The notes below the pieces were generated by a model, which did no database searches, had not been told where the DNA came from, and was given only the letters and a program-made list of their open reading frames with translations. Below are positions 21,889-32,905 of a DNA stretch of 64,000 nt, in pieces. This stretch comes from Zychaea mexicana (taxonomy: Eukaryota > Mucoromycota > Mucoromycetes > Mucorales > Lichtheimiaceae). Both the position numbers and the translations under genes were made by a program. Location of the stretch: assembly GCF_025766255.1 (NCBI RefSeq), contig NW_026516693.1:248001-312000 (forward strand). Reading direction: 5' to 3'. Positions within the stretch are counted from its first letter, which is position 1. The number at the start of each line of letters is the position of its first letter.

Positions 21889-24800
21889 CAGTGTTGGACA
21901 AACTCAGCACCCTAATTTTCGTGGATCTCGCGAAAACTCACGAAAAATGGTTTTTCGCGACGAAAACTCACGAAAAATATAAGTGCTCACATGATTATTG
22001 CCCAATCGCCTGTTCAGTGTGTGTAGTTTGATCACATTACCATTAGTGCATTAGCAATTGGCCCATTCCCATAAGAGATTTCCCAAGTGACGCGTCACAT
22101 CCCTTTCGCTTCAACTTTCGAAGTGCAGTGTCAAACTCTCCAAGTGCCGTGTCAAATTTTCGATGACACACTACTCGAATAGATCCAGCGGCAGCACCAG
22201 TAACAACAGTAGCCAAGTACTACCAAAGAAAAGGGGACGACCTCGTAGTTCGTACAGCACCAACTTTAAACGAGAAATAAGAGTAGAAGGGGACAAAATT
22301 CACAATGACGGCTGGTCATGGTGTTTAGCCTGCATCGAGAAACTTTGTGAAGAGAACGTTGCTCCTTTCAATTCAAGAAAAGACAACTGGGAGAATCACT
22401 TGAAAGTAAGACGTACCTCTCGTTTGTAATGAGCAGCATTTGTCATGGCCGACCTAATCGTTGACTATTCGTTTTAGGTCTGTCCAAACTTATCAGCTAC
22501 ACAAATATCGCAACTTTCATAAGACCATAATTTGATCCACCAGAAGTTCATGTTTCCAAAGACATCTGTCGGACATAGGACCTGAGGACTCTATCAGCCA
22601 AGTTAACACAGACAGCTCTTCACAAGCGATGAGCCTTGCCAGCAGCGGCCTTATCACAAACGGTTCGAACGCGAGCCCACCTGAATTGTCCAACGAATGG
22701 TTCATTAATCTGTCATAACTTGTTTCTTCTGGCCACGCTTTCCGCCAACTTGCCGCTCATGTGGGTGGATAACAATGAAGTGCGCGAGCTTCTGTTTTTT
22801 TTTTGCGACCTGATCTCAGAGTAGGTACTAGAGAATGGTATTAGTGGAGTTCAATTATATCAGTCACTTCTCGTTCGCTAACGTATTTTGACAGAATGAA
22901 CGTGGAGTAATACCACGGAGACAAAAATTATCCACCGATATCTTAGAACGCGTAGCTGATCAGTCAGACGAGAAGATCATTGAACTAGCCAAAGATCCGG
23001 ATGGTGTGACTTTAACGTGCGACGGTTGGCGGAACGTCAAGAAGCAGTCGATTTTCGGCGTCGTACTGGTGACATCAGTAGGAAAAAGCATCGTGTGGGA
23101 TGCAGAAGACGCATCAAGGGACCTGGGGTATACTGCAGACGTGATTGCCAAGCTCAAGAAACTCCTAGATGAAGAAGAATACAAGATAACGGCATAAAGG
23201 TCATAGCGGTGGTCACCGATTCCGCAAGCTCATACAGAGCAGCACGTAGCCGCCTGCGACGCGAGCGCCGTGATATAGTTTTTCTACCATGTTTTGCTCA
23301 TCAAGTCAATCTTTGTGTTGCCGATATCTTGAAATCGTTTCCAAGTGTAGAGCGACGTATTCAAGAAGCGATCAAACTTGTGGAGGCGTTCAACCGATCG
23401 TCATTCCTCCTCGACCATTTGATCACTTGCCAAAAATCCAATCCAAACTCAAAAGCAATCTCTTTAAAACAACCTTGTTCTACTCGCTGGAACAGCTATT
23501 TTGATGTTATTAAAAGCTTACTAAATGCGAAGTTATCTCTTAAGGTAAAGGGATACCTATTGGATCATGGCGTCCATTCAAGATAATTACTTACTATCGT
23601 GATGGTTTTCAGCAACTGGTTATAGATGCGCATACGAAGGACAAACATAAAGAATTGTCTGACAGGCTAGCGACAATCAACGACAATAACTTTTGGGCCG
23701 ACATCGAGGGAATTTTATCTATGTTTACACCATTCGCAGTTGGTTTGAACCTGTTGCAAAGCGACAATGCACGATTACACGATGTTGCTACCAAGTTTGC
23801 CACATTCGTTACCCATTTCACAACAAAAAAAAACAACTATGTCAGTACCCTACCTGATCAAGAGCTGCAATCATTTATACTTCGTCTTGAACGGCGTTGG
23901 AACATGTGGGAGCAGCCACTGCTCATTTTATCATGGTATTTGAACCCAAAAATACGTCTTGAGGGCATCAACAGGCACCCTGAACTATCGACCACGACAA
24001 GGACTGGCAGTATCACCACGCTTCAACTCGCGGAATGGGCGTCCTATTATTACACGTCTTGGGCAAACAAAACCGCGCCAAATATGGTAGAACAGCTCAC
24101 CCGCTATGGCCTTAAGCTTCCGCCTTTCCACGATGAACTTCTTCAAGGGCTCACTGATATATCATTGTACTGGAGATTGATGGAGCTCGACTTTAAGGAA
24201 TACCAAGAACTTGTTTTTGTTGCGCGACGACTACTGGCAATTGGAATCAACTCGGCCTCATGTGAGCGTTTATTTAGTCAGATGGGCTATACTCATAGTC
24301 CAAGACGTAACAAGCTATCACATCAAACAGTACTCAAGATGGCAAAAGTCAAATCTCAATTAAAGAAAAGAAAGAGGGGCGGCAGCAATGAAAACCGAAA
24401 TAAGCAAGCAGCACCAGCTTTACCTGTGGTATTGTCAGTATCATCGCCAGTATCGTCATCAACCCCAGCATTGTCATCTACATCAACATCAACTCCATTA
24501 TCAGCAGCAAATAGTACATCGACTCCAGAAACACAAGCATCATCAATGTTAGGCATGGACACGCATAGTGACAAGCTCAACGATAACAACGAAGAACTGA
24601 CAGCAGAAACGTGGATTGACCTGGTCAATGAATGGTTCGATGATCTTGCAGCTGAAAGTGATGACGATCTGGAACATGTAGAAGACATTGTCGTCACCAG
24701 CTCAACAGCAATTCATCCTGCAGACGATAAAAAGGTTCAAATATAAAATATCATCATTAGTCTCTGGGGCTCTACCGCAAGTATAAAGGATAAAAGCAAC

Positions 24801-24940
24801 TGCAAAGCATAAAAGCAAAAACAAATAAAGTATATTTAGTTTTTTCGTGCATTTTCGCGATTTTCATGCATTTTCGCGATTTTTCGATCGCAAAAATTAT
24901 TTCTCGTTTTTTTTTTTCGCCCCGCGAATATCCAACACTG
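21889..24940 (+). mobile_element. hAT transposon with perfect ends and 8-bp target duplication
   Basis: The element begins CAGTGTTGGA and ends TCCAACACTG, a perfect 10-bp terminal inverted repeat of the hAT type. It is flanked by identical octamers CTATATAT at 21881-21888 and 24941-24948. Subterminal regions are rich in TTTTCGCG and CGAAAA words at both ends, likely transposase binding sites. It is 3052 bp long and encodes a BED-finger/hAT transposase on the plus strand that is broken. Confidence 0.95.
22163..24746 (+). pseudogene. hAT transposase (BED finger, RNase H-like, hAT dimerization), frameshifted
   Basis: Exon 22163-22405 holds an AT-hook-like KKRGRPRS and the start of a BED zinc finger (WCLACIEKLC...WENHLK), completed after an intron by VCPN at 22478. 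A stop follows soon after, and a Ser-rich linker (about 22560-22715) runs in another frame. The hAT core starts near 22720 (LPLMWVDNNEVREL). Exons 22895-23190 (GVTLTCDGWRN) and 23185-23544 (VVTDSASS, the next conserved Asp; QPCSTRWNSY) are in different frames without an intron between them. An intron at 23545-23612 joins in phase to 23613-24746, with the C-terminal dimerization motif (RRLLAIGINSASCERLFSQM) and a Ser/Thr-rich tail. At least three breaks argue against activity. Confidence 0.88.
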
Positions 24941-24948
24941 CTATATAT

Positions 24949-25341
24949 ATAAAAAAACTACATCTAGTAGATAACCTAACCTTTGGCGGCGTAAGGGTGT
25001 GTGATCCCCCACATGGGAGAGTCCACGGGAGGGAACGTTCCATGAATGAATGAGAAAACAATTTCTTTACTATAACACACGGGATCCTCTGTAATAGATG
25101 TAGTAGGGTTTAGTATCGTAGCGGATCGGCAATGCTTTTTGATTATACTATGTATATATTGATCATTAAGCTTCGTCCACATGTCATCCGTTTTAGCATG
25201 TGTCTTTTCGCCTTCAATAACGTTTCTACATGTGTTATGCCCTTTAACGACAACTTTTTTTGGCTAATACAAGATCATGGTTGTGCTGATACTTTGTGAC
25301 GCTTAGTAGGGTTTCAGGTTTCGATAATTTTGGTTTAGGGC
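24949..25341. other. Spacer between the hAT and Harbinger elements
   Basis: No supported feature; short open frames only. Confidence 0.5.
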
Positions 25342-25344
25342 TTA

Positions 25345-25380
25345 GGGTACTCTCAAGCAACGTGAGTCAACGTCGACACA
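25345..25380 (+). repeat. Harbinger left terminal inverted repeat
   Basis: 36 bp, identical in reverse complement to 29130-29165. Confidence 0.97.
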
Positions 25381-25840
25381 CCCTAGAAATAGTAATAGCG
25401 CGTTGTTCGGGAGTCGAATAAAAGTGATACAATGAACACAGGATTTTTTTGTGTAATTTATATCATATCCTTGATAAGGAATGAAGAGCAAAACTGCCGT
25501 GTCAACCCCTTGGTTGACACAGCACTCCCAAAAAGGATATCGTCTCGGATCTTTTGTTACACGTCCATGCGACTGAGAAAATATTACTTTGATATTTAAT
25601 TATCTATCAAGCAATACCCGGGAGGGTCAAGTATACCATTTTACATAACATTAGATATACCAACTTGTTGTTTAGACGGAACCGATTCCATAGTTCTACA
25701 TATCATGAAATGATAAGAACATTACCGATAAGAATATATCTTCTATATATGCAGCGACTTTGAGTAATACTTCTTGTTTTGTTCCACTCAACTTTTATTC
25801 GCACTTTTTATATCCTTCATCCTACCTTCTGTCTATTATT

Positions 25841-27388
25841 ATGGATTCCCAGCAAGAAATTGTCCACAGAAGAACGATCATCAGCATCCTACTTCTTTTG
25901 ATTGAAGGCTACGTCTTTTTTTTTCTTGCGAATAATGACGACGACGATATCAACCAACTCTCCATGATCAACACTGTTTTGCCAATGTACCGAACCATTT
26001 TTTCTCTTGATCATATCATGTCAGCTGTATCATCGCCGCTACATTTCCGTGTTATGCAACGCGTCAATCGTGTTAAAAATACGACATACTGGGAAGTTAC
26101 GCATCCAGCTCTTCCGGACACAGATGGACCAGGTGGATTCAAATCGCATTATCGTATGAAACCAGCCACTTTCAATGCCCTCGTAAATATGTTGTCGCAA
26201 CATCGATCGTATCAATTTACGGCACAAAACGCCACACCTGTGTTCATCCAAGTCGGCCTGATAGTCTGGAGATTTGCCAATGCTCATGTCAGTTACCGTA
26301 TGGCCGAAACTTTGCTTGGTACATCGCATGGATCCTACAGAAATTTTACCAAGCGATTTTTGGAGGCAATGGCCAACTGTCAAGGTGGTATAATCCGATG
26401 GCCGACCGGAAATGAAGCTATCAAGGCAACCGTTGAAGGGTTTCAATATGGAGAGCTTGGACCAACATTTGAAGTCGGACCTACTCACCTCCCAAATGTA
26501 CTCGGTGCTTTGGATGGGAAGCTCGTTCGAATCTTCAAACCAGGTGACAGTGGCGATCGCTTTGTCGACAGAAAAAACAACTACTCGTTGAACATGGTTG
26601 CCATTTGTGATTCAGAAAAGCGGTTCACCTACATCCATGCAGGGCAGAGCGGTAAGGCATGACATGTTAATGTAATTATTTTAGTTGCTTTCTTGGCTAA
26701 TATATACGACTTTTATACTATAGGCCGAAATCACGATTCAAGAGCCTTTCAAGCTACTGCTTTTCATGACGAACTTCTTGCTAACCCAGAATCCGTGTGC
26801 CAAAATGGAACATTTATACTTGGAGGTAAAGAACAAATTGTTTAGCATAGACCATCGTTGAAATCACGGTACATATTTCTGACATTCCATTTTTTGTTCG
26901 TAGATTCGGCATACCCTTTGCTCCCGTGGTTGATAACACCATTTCCTGATGCTCAAGCACCCCGCCACAGTGACAACGCGCATTTCAATTATATTCATTC
27001 GAGAATGCGTAACGTTATTGAACGGGCATTTGGCCAATTGGTGTGCAGATGGCGTTTTCTACGTAACGAGCTGTATTTGCTGGATGTAGAATCAATGACG
27101 ATGACGATTGTTGCTTGCTGTATTCTGCATAATTTATGCATTGATTACGACGATCTTCATGCCGAAAGCACATTTGTACCTAATCCGATAGCCGATGATT
27201 TGCCTCTAGAGTCACTCGAAGTTTCTGACACTATCAATGACAGAGGTCGTGGTGCGCGCCGTACCGCTACGCAAGTGCGAAATGAAGGTGTGCGGAAACG
27301 TAATGAACTAGTACAGTACTTGCACGAGAATCGGCGTAGCGATCGTGAGAGCTTCCGTCAATACAATCGCCATTATAGACGCAGATAG
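25841..27388 (+). CDS. PIF/Harbinger transposase (DDE_Tnp_4-type nuclease)
   Basis: Three exons (25841-26651, 26724-26825, 26904-27388) with GT-AG introns join in phase to 465 residues; the ATG after TATT at 25841 is the first suitable start. The RNase H-like core shows the expected triad: Asp in GALDGKLVRI, Asp in LGDSAYPLLPW and Glu in RNVIERAFGQL, followed by CCILHNLC, a signature of this family. There is an upstream helix-rich DNA-binding-like region (SYRMAETLLGTSHGSYRNFT). The enzyme would cut the terminal repeats and insert at TTA/TAA. No stop or frameshift is visible, so the copy may be active or very young. It normally works with the partner protein encoded at 27503-28615. Confidence 0.94.
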
Positions 27389-27502
27389 AAAATAATTATG
27401 TCTTCATAACAAGTTATCTTTTGAGGCACTTGATTATATAAAAAAACCCGAAGGAAAAAAAACTTTATTGAATTAAAAATAAAAAATCAAACAAAAAAGA
27501 TT

Positions 27503-28615
27503 CTACATCTTGTCAATAAGTTGCTTCATTAAATCTAAGAAGCTCTGTTGTGTGTGTTGCTGTTGCTGGTGGCGCCTCTCTTGAGCTTCAAGGATTTCCT
27601 TATGTTGCTGAGCGAGTAGCTCGATCAGCTGTGATCTTGCTTCCTCGCTCTGCTGGTTGGCGGCATCGATCCGCGCAAGCACATCTTCATGCCGCAATTC
27701 TGCAGGAGTCAATCGTCGACGTCTTGCGGATGGCTGCAGCGTGCTGTCGGTTGCTGTTTGTGTATCGGCGCGACGACGAATGCCTCGGAAAGAATCGAAC
27801 TGGAATTCAGGATTGAACCTCGGGTCATCCTTCAGCAATGCATGCATGTCATCGTATAAATACCAGTCGTCTATGTCACCGGACCCTCCAGTCTGCCGAT
27901 GGCGTTCGGTAAAGCACGAATGGTAACGACTGCACATTCTTTCCCACTTGGTTTTGATGGCGCGCTTAGTTCGTACATTACCGAAAGTTTCGACAATACT
28001 GTTATCATTCGTGAGGTCTGAAGCCGATGCATCTGTTGCTGCTGTTGCGGCTGCTGCTGATGACGTTGCTTGATCGTCGCTCGAAATACTGCTCGGCTCG
28101 ACGACAAGGGACGAAGGTGCTGGCTGCTGCTCGTCCAAAGACTGTTCGCTTTCTTGAGTGCCATCAGTAACAATTGGTGATGCTAGAGGTGTACACTCTT
28201 TCTTGAAATCTTCAATGATTGCATCCCATGTACGGCCGCGATGATTGTTGTCTCTTGGATGTGTAAGCTCATCATAATGCTTAGAGACTGCGGTTAGCAA
28301 CGCCCTTTCTTCAGCCTCAATCCAATGTTCAGGGGAGCTTTGTGTCGGGACAGAAGATAGGGCTGCGGTGGTGTCGTTGCTGCTTTCGTTGCTTTGCATG
28401 TTGCTGTTGGACTGGTTATTGGCTTGAACGACAGGAGTGCTGCTTCGATTGTCGCTACTATTACCATGACCACCACGACTGCCACGACTGCCACGACCGC
28501 TACGACTGCCACGACCACGACCGCCACGACTTCCAGAGCCACTGCCACGACCTGCGCCACCAGGATTAACGATAACAATTGAGAGTTCACGAGGTGTTTG
28601 TTCTGGGGATGACAT
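27503..28615 (-). CDS. Harbinger Myb/SANT-like partner protein
   Basis: A single open frame of about 370 residues on minus, from MSSPEQTPRE (28615; an in-frame ATG nine codons earlier at 28642 is also possible) to TAG. The N-terminus has a Gly/Arg/Ser-rich (RGG-like) stretch. A trihelix Myb/SANT-like domain follows, with spaced tryptophans: EHWIEAEERALLTAVSKHYD, GRTWDAIIEDF, and TKRAIKTKWERMCSRY. The C-terminus has a coiled-coil Gln/Glu-rich segment (AQERRHQQQQHTQQSFLDLM). In this superfamily the second protein binds the element ends and carries the transposase into the nucleus. It is encoded convergently with the transposase, about 110 bp apart. Confidence 0.9.
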   Translation of the reverse strand: MSSPEQTPRELSIVIVNPGGAGRGSGSGSRGGRGRGSRSGRGSRGSRGGHGNSSDNRSSTPVVQANNQSNSNMQSNESSNDTTAALSSVPTQSSPEHWIEAEERALLTAVSKHYDELTHPRDNNHRGRTWDAIIEDFKKECTPLASPIVTDGTQESEQSLDEQQPAPSSLVVEPSSISSDDQATSSAAAATAATDASASDLTNDNSIVETFGNVRTKRAIKTKWERMCSRYHSCFTERHRQTGGSGDIDDWYLYDDMHALLKDDPRFNPEFQFDSFRGIRRRADTQTATDSTLQPSARRRRLTPAELRHEDVLARIDAANQQSEEARSQLIELLAQQHKEILEAQERRHQQQQHTQQSFLDLMKQLIDKM

Positions 28616-29129
28616 TTTGAAAAAAAAAAGTTTATTACTCATCTTCCTGCTGAACGTACCTTACTTTTATATATACCCGACTCGCTTGCGGGAGAATTAC
28701 AGACAATTTTCACAAGCTGTTAGGAGGATTGCGAACGCAAATCATAGTATCTTCTTCACCTTCATGATAGAATCTTCACCTATCTCCATCATGCAATAAT
28801 AGACTATCTGCCGCTTTTTTTGCAACTGGTGTTTTAGTTTTCTATCAATATTCACAGTTACATCTATCATGCTGCTGGATACAGCCGTAACTGTCAGTTA
28901 TACATCGGCAAAGAAATCAGAACCCTTTTTGAAGTATTATTGATGGTCATATCTAGGGGAAACTCGCATCGGTTTTCACTTATCGTTGATATCCGCTATC
29001 ATTACCCCTTTTAGCAACTGTGATCTCTCAAGCAAATGGGTCGACACACGCACATTTGGAATTAGCCATGGTTTCACAGTGGGATACAAATTTTTTTTTA
29101 TTTCTTCCGAATTTCCATTCTAAGAATTG

Positions 29130-29165
29130 TGTGTCGACGTTGACTCACGTTGCTTGAGAGTACCC
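29130..29165 (-). repeat. Harbinger right terminal inverted repeat
   Basis: 36 bp, reverse complement of 25345-25380, followed by TTA. Confidence 0.97.
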
Positions 29166-29168
29166 TTA

Positions 29169-30055
29169 CAATCTAGTTGGTCTAGTTGGTCTAGTTGGTC
29201 TAGTTGGTCTAGTTGGTCTAGTTGGTCTAGCTAATCTAGTTCGTCAAGTTCATCAAGTTCATCAAGTTCATCAAGTTCATCTAGTTCGTCTAGTTGGTCT
29301 AGTTGGTCTAGTTGGTCTAGTTGGTCTAGTTGGTCTAGTTGGTCTAGTTGGTCTAGTCGGTCTAGTGAATCTAGTTCGTCAAGTTCATCAAGTTCATCAA
29401 GTTCATCTAGTTCGTCTAGTTGGTCTAACTGGTCTAGTTGGTCTAGTTGGTCTAGTTGGTCTAGTTGGTCTAGTTGGTCTAGTCGGTCTAGTGAATCTAG
29501 TTCGTCAAGTTCATCAAGTTCATCAAGTTCATCTAGTTCGTCTAGTTGGTCTAACTGGTCTAGTTGGTCTAGTTGGTCTAGTTGGTCTATTTGGTCTAGT
29601 TGGTCTAGTTGGTCTAGTTGGTCTAGTTGGTCTAGTCAGTCTAGCTAATCTAGTTCGTCAAGTTCATCAAGTTCATCAAGTTCATCAAGTTCATCTAGTT
29701 CGTCTAGTTGGTCTAGTTGGTCTAGTTGGTCTAGTTGGTCTAGTTGGTCTAGTTGGTCTAGTTCGCCAAGTTCGTCAAGTTCATCAAGTTCATCTAGTTC
29801 GTCTAGTTGGTCTAATGGACAAATTGGTCTAGCTGGTCTAGTTCGTCTAGTTCGTCTAGTTGGTCTAGTTGGTCTAGTTGGTCTAGTTGGTCTAGTTGGT
29901 CTAGTTGGTCTAGTTCGTCAAGCTCGTTAAGTTCATCAAGTTCATCTAGTTCGTCTAGTTGGTCTAATGGACAAATTGGTCTAGCTGGTCTAGTTGGTCT
30001 AGTTGGTCTAGTTGGTCTAGTTGGTCTAGTTGGTCTAGTTGGTCTAGTTGGTCTA
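29169..30055. repeat. 9-bp minisatellite (GGTCTAGTT)n, block 1
   Basis: Runs of GGTCTAGTT alternate with ordered variant units CGTCAAGTT, CATCAAGTT, CATCTAGTT and CGTCTAGTT, giving a higher-order pattern of about 100-200 bp. Later periods add TCTAATGGACAAATTGGTC. Because the unit is a multiple of three, all frames stay open and give [15 protein letters not shown] products, which are not evidence of a gene. Confidence 0.97.
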
Positions 30056-30387
30056 TGTAACGATGCATACCGTTAGGACGATATCCAACCTGCATGGTTG
30101 ACGATCGACAACGCATGGTTCAGACGATAGGATGACTTGTGGTCAGCCGCATGGTTGAATATGGAGTACTAGGCGTGGATATTCTAGATGGAAGTTGCGA
30201 TGTAGATTAATACTTAGACAATAGCTAGCCCCCTATTACTCGACGTATATATAAAGACGGGATCCTGAGTTATATGGATCCTCATATTTTTATCCTTTGA
30301 TATATCCGAGTCTCACCTTATTCATTGATCCACACTGTCTACCCATTCACGTTCCCGATTGTAAGTATCTGGGCCGACACTGTTACA
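30056..30387. mobile_element. Probable solo LTR inside the minisatellite
   Basis: A 332-bp unique segment starts TGTAACGATGC and ends GACACTGTTACA, so it has TG...CA ends with a 6-bp inverted repeat TGTAAC/GTTACA. It contains a TATATAAA box at about 30246 and resembles a short fungal Ty3-like LTR. Flanking pentamers GTCTA and ATCTA match at four of five bases. No internal retrotransposon sequence is present. Alternative: a non-transposon spacer. Confidence 0.55.
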
Positions 30388-31026
30388 ATCTAGTTGGTCT
30401 AGTTGGTCTAGTTGGTCTAGTTGGTCTAGTCGGTCTAATGAATCTAGTTCGTCAAGTTCATCAAGTTCATCAAGTTCATCTAGTTCGTCTAGTTGGTCTA
30501 GTTGGTCTAATGGACAAATTGGTCTAGCTGGTCTAGTTGGTCTAGTTGGTCTAGTTGGTCTAGTTCGTCTAGTTCGCCATGTTCATCAAGTTCATCAAGT
30601 TCATCTAGTTCGTCTAGTTGGTCTAATGGACAAATTGGTCTAGTTGGTCTAGTTGGTCTAGTTGGTCTAGTTGGTCTAGTTGGTCTAGTTGGTCTAGTTA
30701 GTCTAGTCGGTCAAGCTCGTAGGCTAGTTGGTCTAGTTGGTCTAGTTAATCTAGTTCGTCAAGTTCATCAAGTTCATGTAGTTCGCCTAGTTGGCACAAT
30801 GGACAAAATGGTCTACTGGCCTAGTTGATCCAGTTTGTCTAGTTGGTCTAGTTGGTCTAGCTGGTCTAGTTAGTCTAGTCGGTCAAGCTCGTAGGCTAGT
30901 TGGTCTAGTTCGTCATGTTCATCAAGTTCATCAAGTTCATCTAGTTCGTCTAGTTGGTCTAGTGGACAAATTGGTCTAGCTGGTCTAGTTGGTCTAGTTG
31001 GTCTAGTTGGTCTAGTTGGTCTAGTT
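30388..31026. repeat. 9-bp minisatellite, block 2
   Basis: Same units and higher-order arrangement as block 1, with additional AGTCGGTCAAGCTCGTAGGC interruptions at about 30705 and 30878. Confidence 0.95.
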
Positions 31027-31287
31027 GAGAAATGTTTCTACTTTCTCTTTTCATAAAATAATAAAATTAATAATAAAAACAGAAGTTGTAAGTTGTTAAA
31101 AACTTGCAACGCGACTCTTTGTGGTTCTTTCTCTTAGAGAAAGGTTCTTGAATTGCGATAAACAAAATTTATTTTGTTGTCTTCGAACAATTCAATATAA
31201 TATCAATTTCTAAATTTATTTTTAAATAGAAATAACATTATAATTAGAATAATGTGAAACATTATTTAAATTATAATTGTTCTTTTG
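31027..31287. mobile_element. AT-rich insert splitting the minisatellite
   Basis: About 261 bp, very AT-rich, between GGTCTAGTT repeats on both sides. It contains an imperfect hairpin, GTTGTAAGTT...AACTTGCAAC. No coding potential and no clear terminal repeat or target duplication were found. Base composition matches the AT-rich element at 32888-35819, suggesting a related non-autonomous insertion. Confidence 0.4.
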
Positions 31288-31490
31288 TTGGTCTAGTTGG
31301 TCTAGTTAGTCTAGTCAGTCAAGCTCGTAGGCTAGTTGGTCTAGTCGGTCTAGTGAATCTAGTTTGTCAAGTTCATCAAGTTCATCTAGTTCGTCTAGTT
31401 GGTCTAATGGACAAATTGGTCTAGCTGGTCTAGTTGGTCTAGTTGGTCTAGTTGGTCTAGTTGGTCTAATCTAGTTGGTCTTAGACTTGT
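31288..31490. repeat. 9-bp minisatellite, block 3
   Basis: Final part of the array, ending in two GGTCTTAGACTTGTTAATCT units that lead into the dispersed repeat. Confidence 0.95.
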
Positions 31491-31625
31491 TAATCTAGTT
31501 GGTCTTAGACTTGTTAATCTACAGTTTGGCAGGTCAAGGTCATGTATTATTGTCATTTGAATAGGAGGGATGGTATTACAAGTTATAAAGTCTGTTCGTA
31601 AAATGCTTGTCTTAGGGTGATATGG
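31463..31625 (+). repeat. Dispersed repeat, copy 2 (also at 9647-9795)
   Basis: Matches copy 1 through TTTGGCAGGTCAAGGT, GGATGGTATTACAAGTTAT and AATGCTTGTCTTAGGGTGATATGGCTTT. It sits at the 3' side of the broken PD-(D/E)XK-family gene on minus. Confidence 0.8.
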
Positions 31626-32353
31626 CTTTTGTAGCGGGTAAAAAGTGTTTGCATTTCCTCTTTTCCGTTCTTGTAACATTGCTCCCAGCTGAATCAGCCA
31701 GAATTACTGCTCCGGAATCGTTCAATAAATAACAGATCGTCACTCTTTGCATCTGTTCCCAATTCAATGGGGGTAACGTCGGAACTGCCAGGATCATCTA
31801 CTTCATCGTTGCAAAGCTGAAGCATCTTATTAGAAAAGAAAACACCATCTTTGGCATATTTGATCGCGCGTTTCTTCGAATTCGGGGAATTGTTTTTTGT
31901 TGCCTTAGTGATTTTGTCGAACTGCAATGCAATCGCCTCGCAAAAATGCTTCCATGTTGCCTGTTGATCTGTTACTACCGCATTGTGTTTCGAAAAAATC
32001 ACATGCACCTATTGATAGATGGTAAACATAGTGGGATTGTCGAATACGTCCAGAGCAAGTAAGTACTGTTGTCGCTGCATAAAAAAGTATGTCAATGCAA
32101 CGATTGGTTGCAATGGTGTGCTGGTAATGTGGCAGGCAATTGAATCGGCATTATACAGATAGACAAATCGTGCCCAAGGATGACAGTGCTGGGTATAAAA
32201 TGGTTCGTTCTGCCTTGAGAATGTTTTTTCAAAGAATTTTTTACCAGTGATACCGTCGACATTGAATATCACGAGAATTGGTTGGACATTGGTCTCTTCA
32301 GGGATATCGATGCAGTATCGTATGGAACGCAAGACGAACTTCTGGGTCACTTT

Positions 32354-32676
32354 GAAATCTAACTCATAGTTAAAAGAAAATAAAAAAGTTATAACTTATT
32401 TATAAATTGTAATATTCCTTAATGTAATAACTTTAAAAAAGATTTATTTAAATAAAGATATATTTTTTTAATTTGTAATTTTTAATGAAAGTTGTAAACT
32501 TTAAATATTTTTGTAACTTTTATAAACATAAAAATTTCTTAAAGTGGCGGAATGGTAATGAGCAAGCCCCCCCTCTAGCCAAGACCTACTGGATCGAAGG
32601 CTAGCTTGACAGAATAAATAAATATCATAATTTTGTTATTTATAACAAAAATTATAGATATTGATTATTCTCCTTT
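32354..32676. mobile_element. 323-bp MITE-like insertion, copy 1
   Basis: Interrupts the PD-(D/E)XK-family gene between EIQQK and VTQKF. Removing about 323 bp with a TTT duplication restores the frame. It shares AACTCATAGTTAA, TTGTAATATTCCTTAATGTAA and ATAAACATAAAAATTTCTTA with copy 2 and ends in a TTTTGTTAT/ATAACAAAA palindrome. No coding sequence. Confidence 0.65.
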
Positions 32677-32905
32677 TTGCTGTATTTCCATTATCACCGG
32701 TGGAAGATCACCAGTCGGTTTGGCATGGGGAAGGTATACAACATCGGTTTTTCGACCATCATGCCGGTCACCAGCTCCAATGTGGTAAGCATCTCCATAG
32801 ATACCTTTGCCAACAACTGTGTCAATGATTATGTTTTTAATATACGGATCCCTGAATAGCAGCTTGGGGGGACATCCAACTCCAATTAGATATTAGATAA
32901 TACTA

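Larger units (their letters stand above)
25345..29165. mobile_element. PIF/Harbinger transposon, apparently intact
   Basis: A 36-bp perfect terminal inverted repeat starting GGGTACTCTCAAGCAACGTG occupies 25345-25380 and 29130-29165. It is flanked by the 3-bp duplication TTA (25342-25344 and 29166-29168), diagnostic for PIF/Harbinger. The 3821-bp body encodes a DDE transposase on plus and a Myb/SANT-like protein on minus in tail-to-tail orientation, the two-gene organisation typical of autonomous Harbinger elements. Its right side abuts the 9-bp minisatellite array. Confidence 0.96.

Noticed and set aside
27550..28590. Frames opposite and out of phase within the Harbinger partner gene
   Set aside because: Shadows of the repetitive Gly/Arg/Ser-coding and Gln-coding segments of the real minus-strand gene.
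29365..30979. Long open frames giving LVGLVG and VHQVHQVH proteins
   Set aside because: They follow from a 9-bp tandem repeat without stops; all frames are open and there is no start, splice or flanking coding context.
29169..31490. CRISPR-like array
   Set aside because: There are no unique spacers; units are 9 bp and the context is fungal nuclear DNA.
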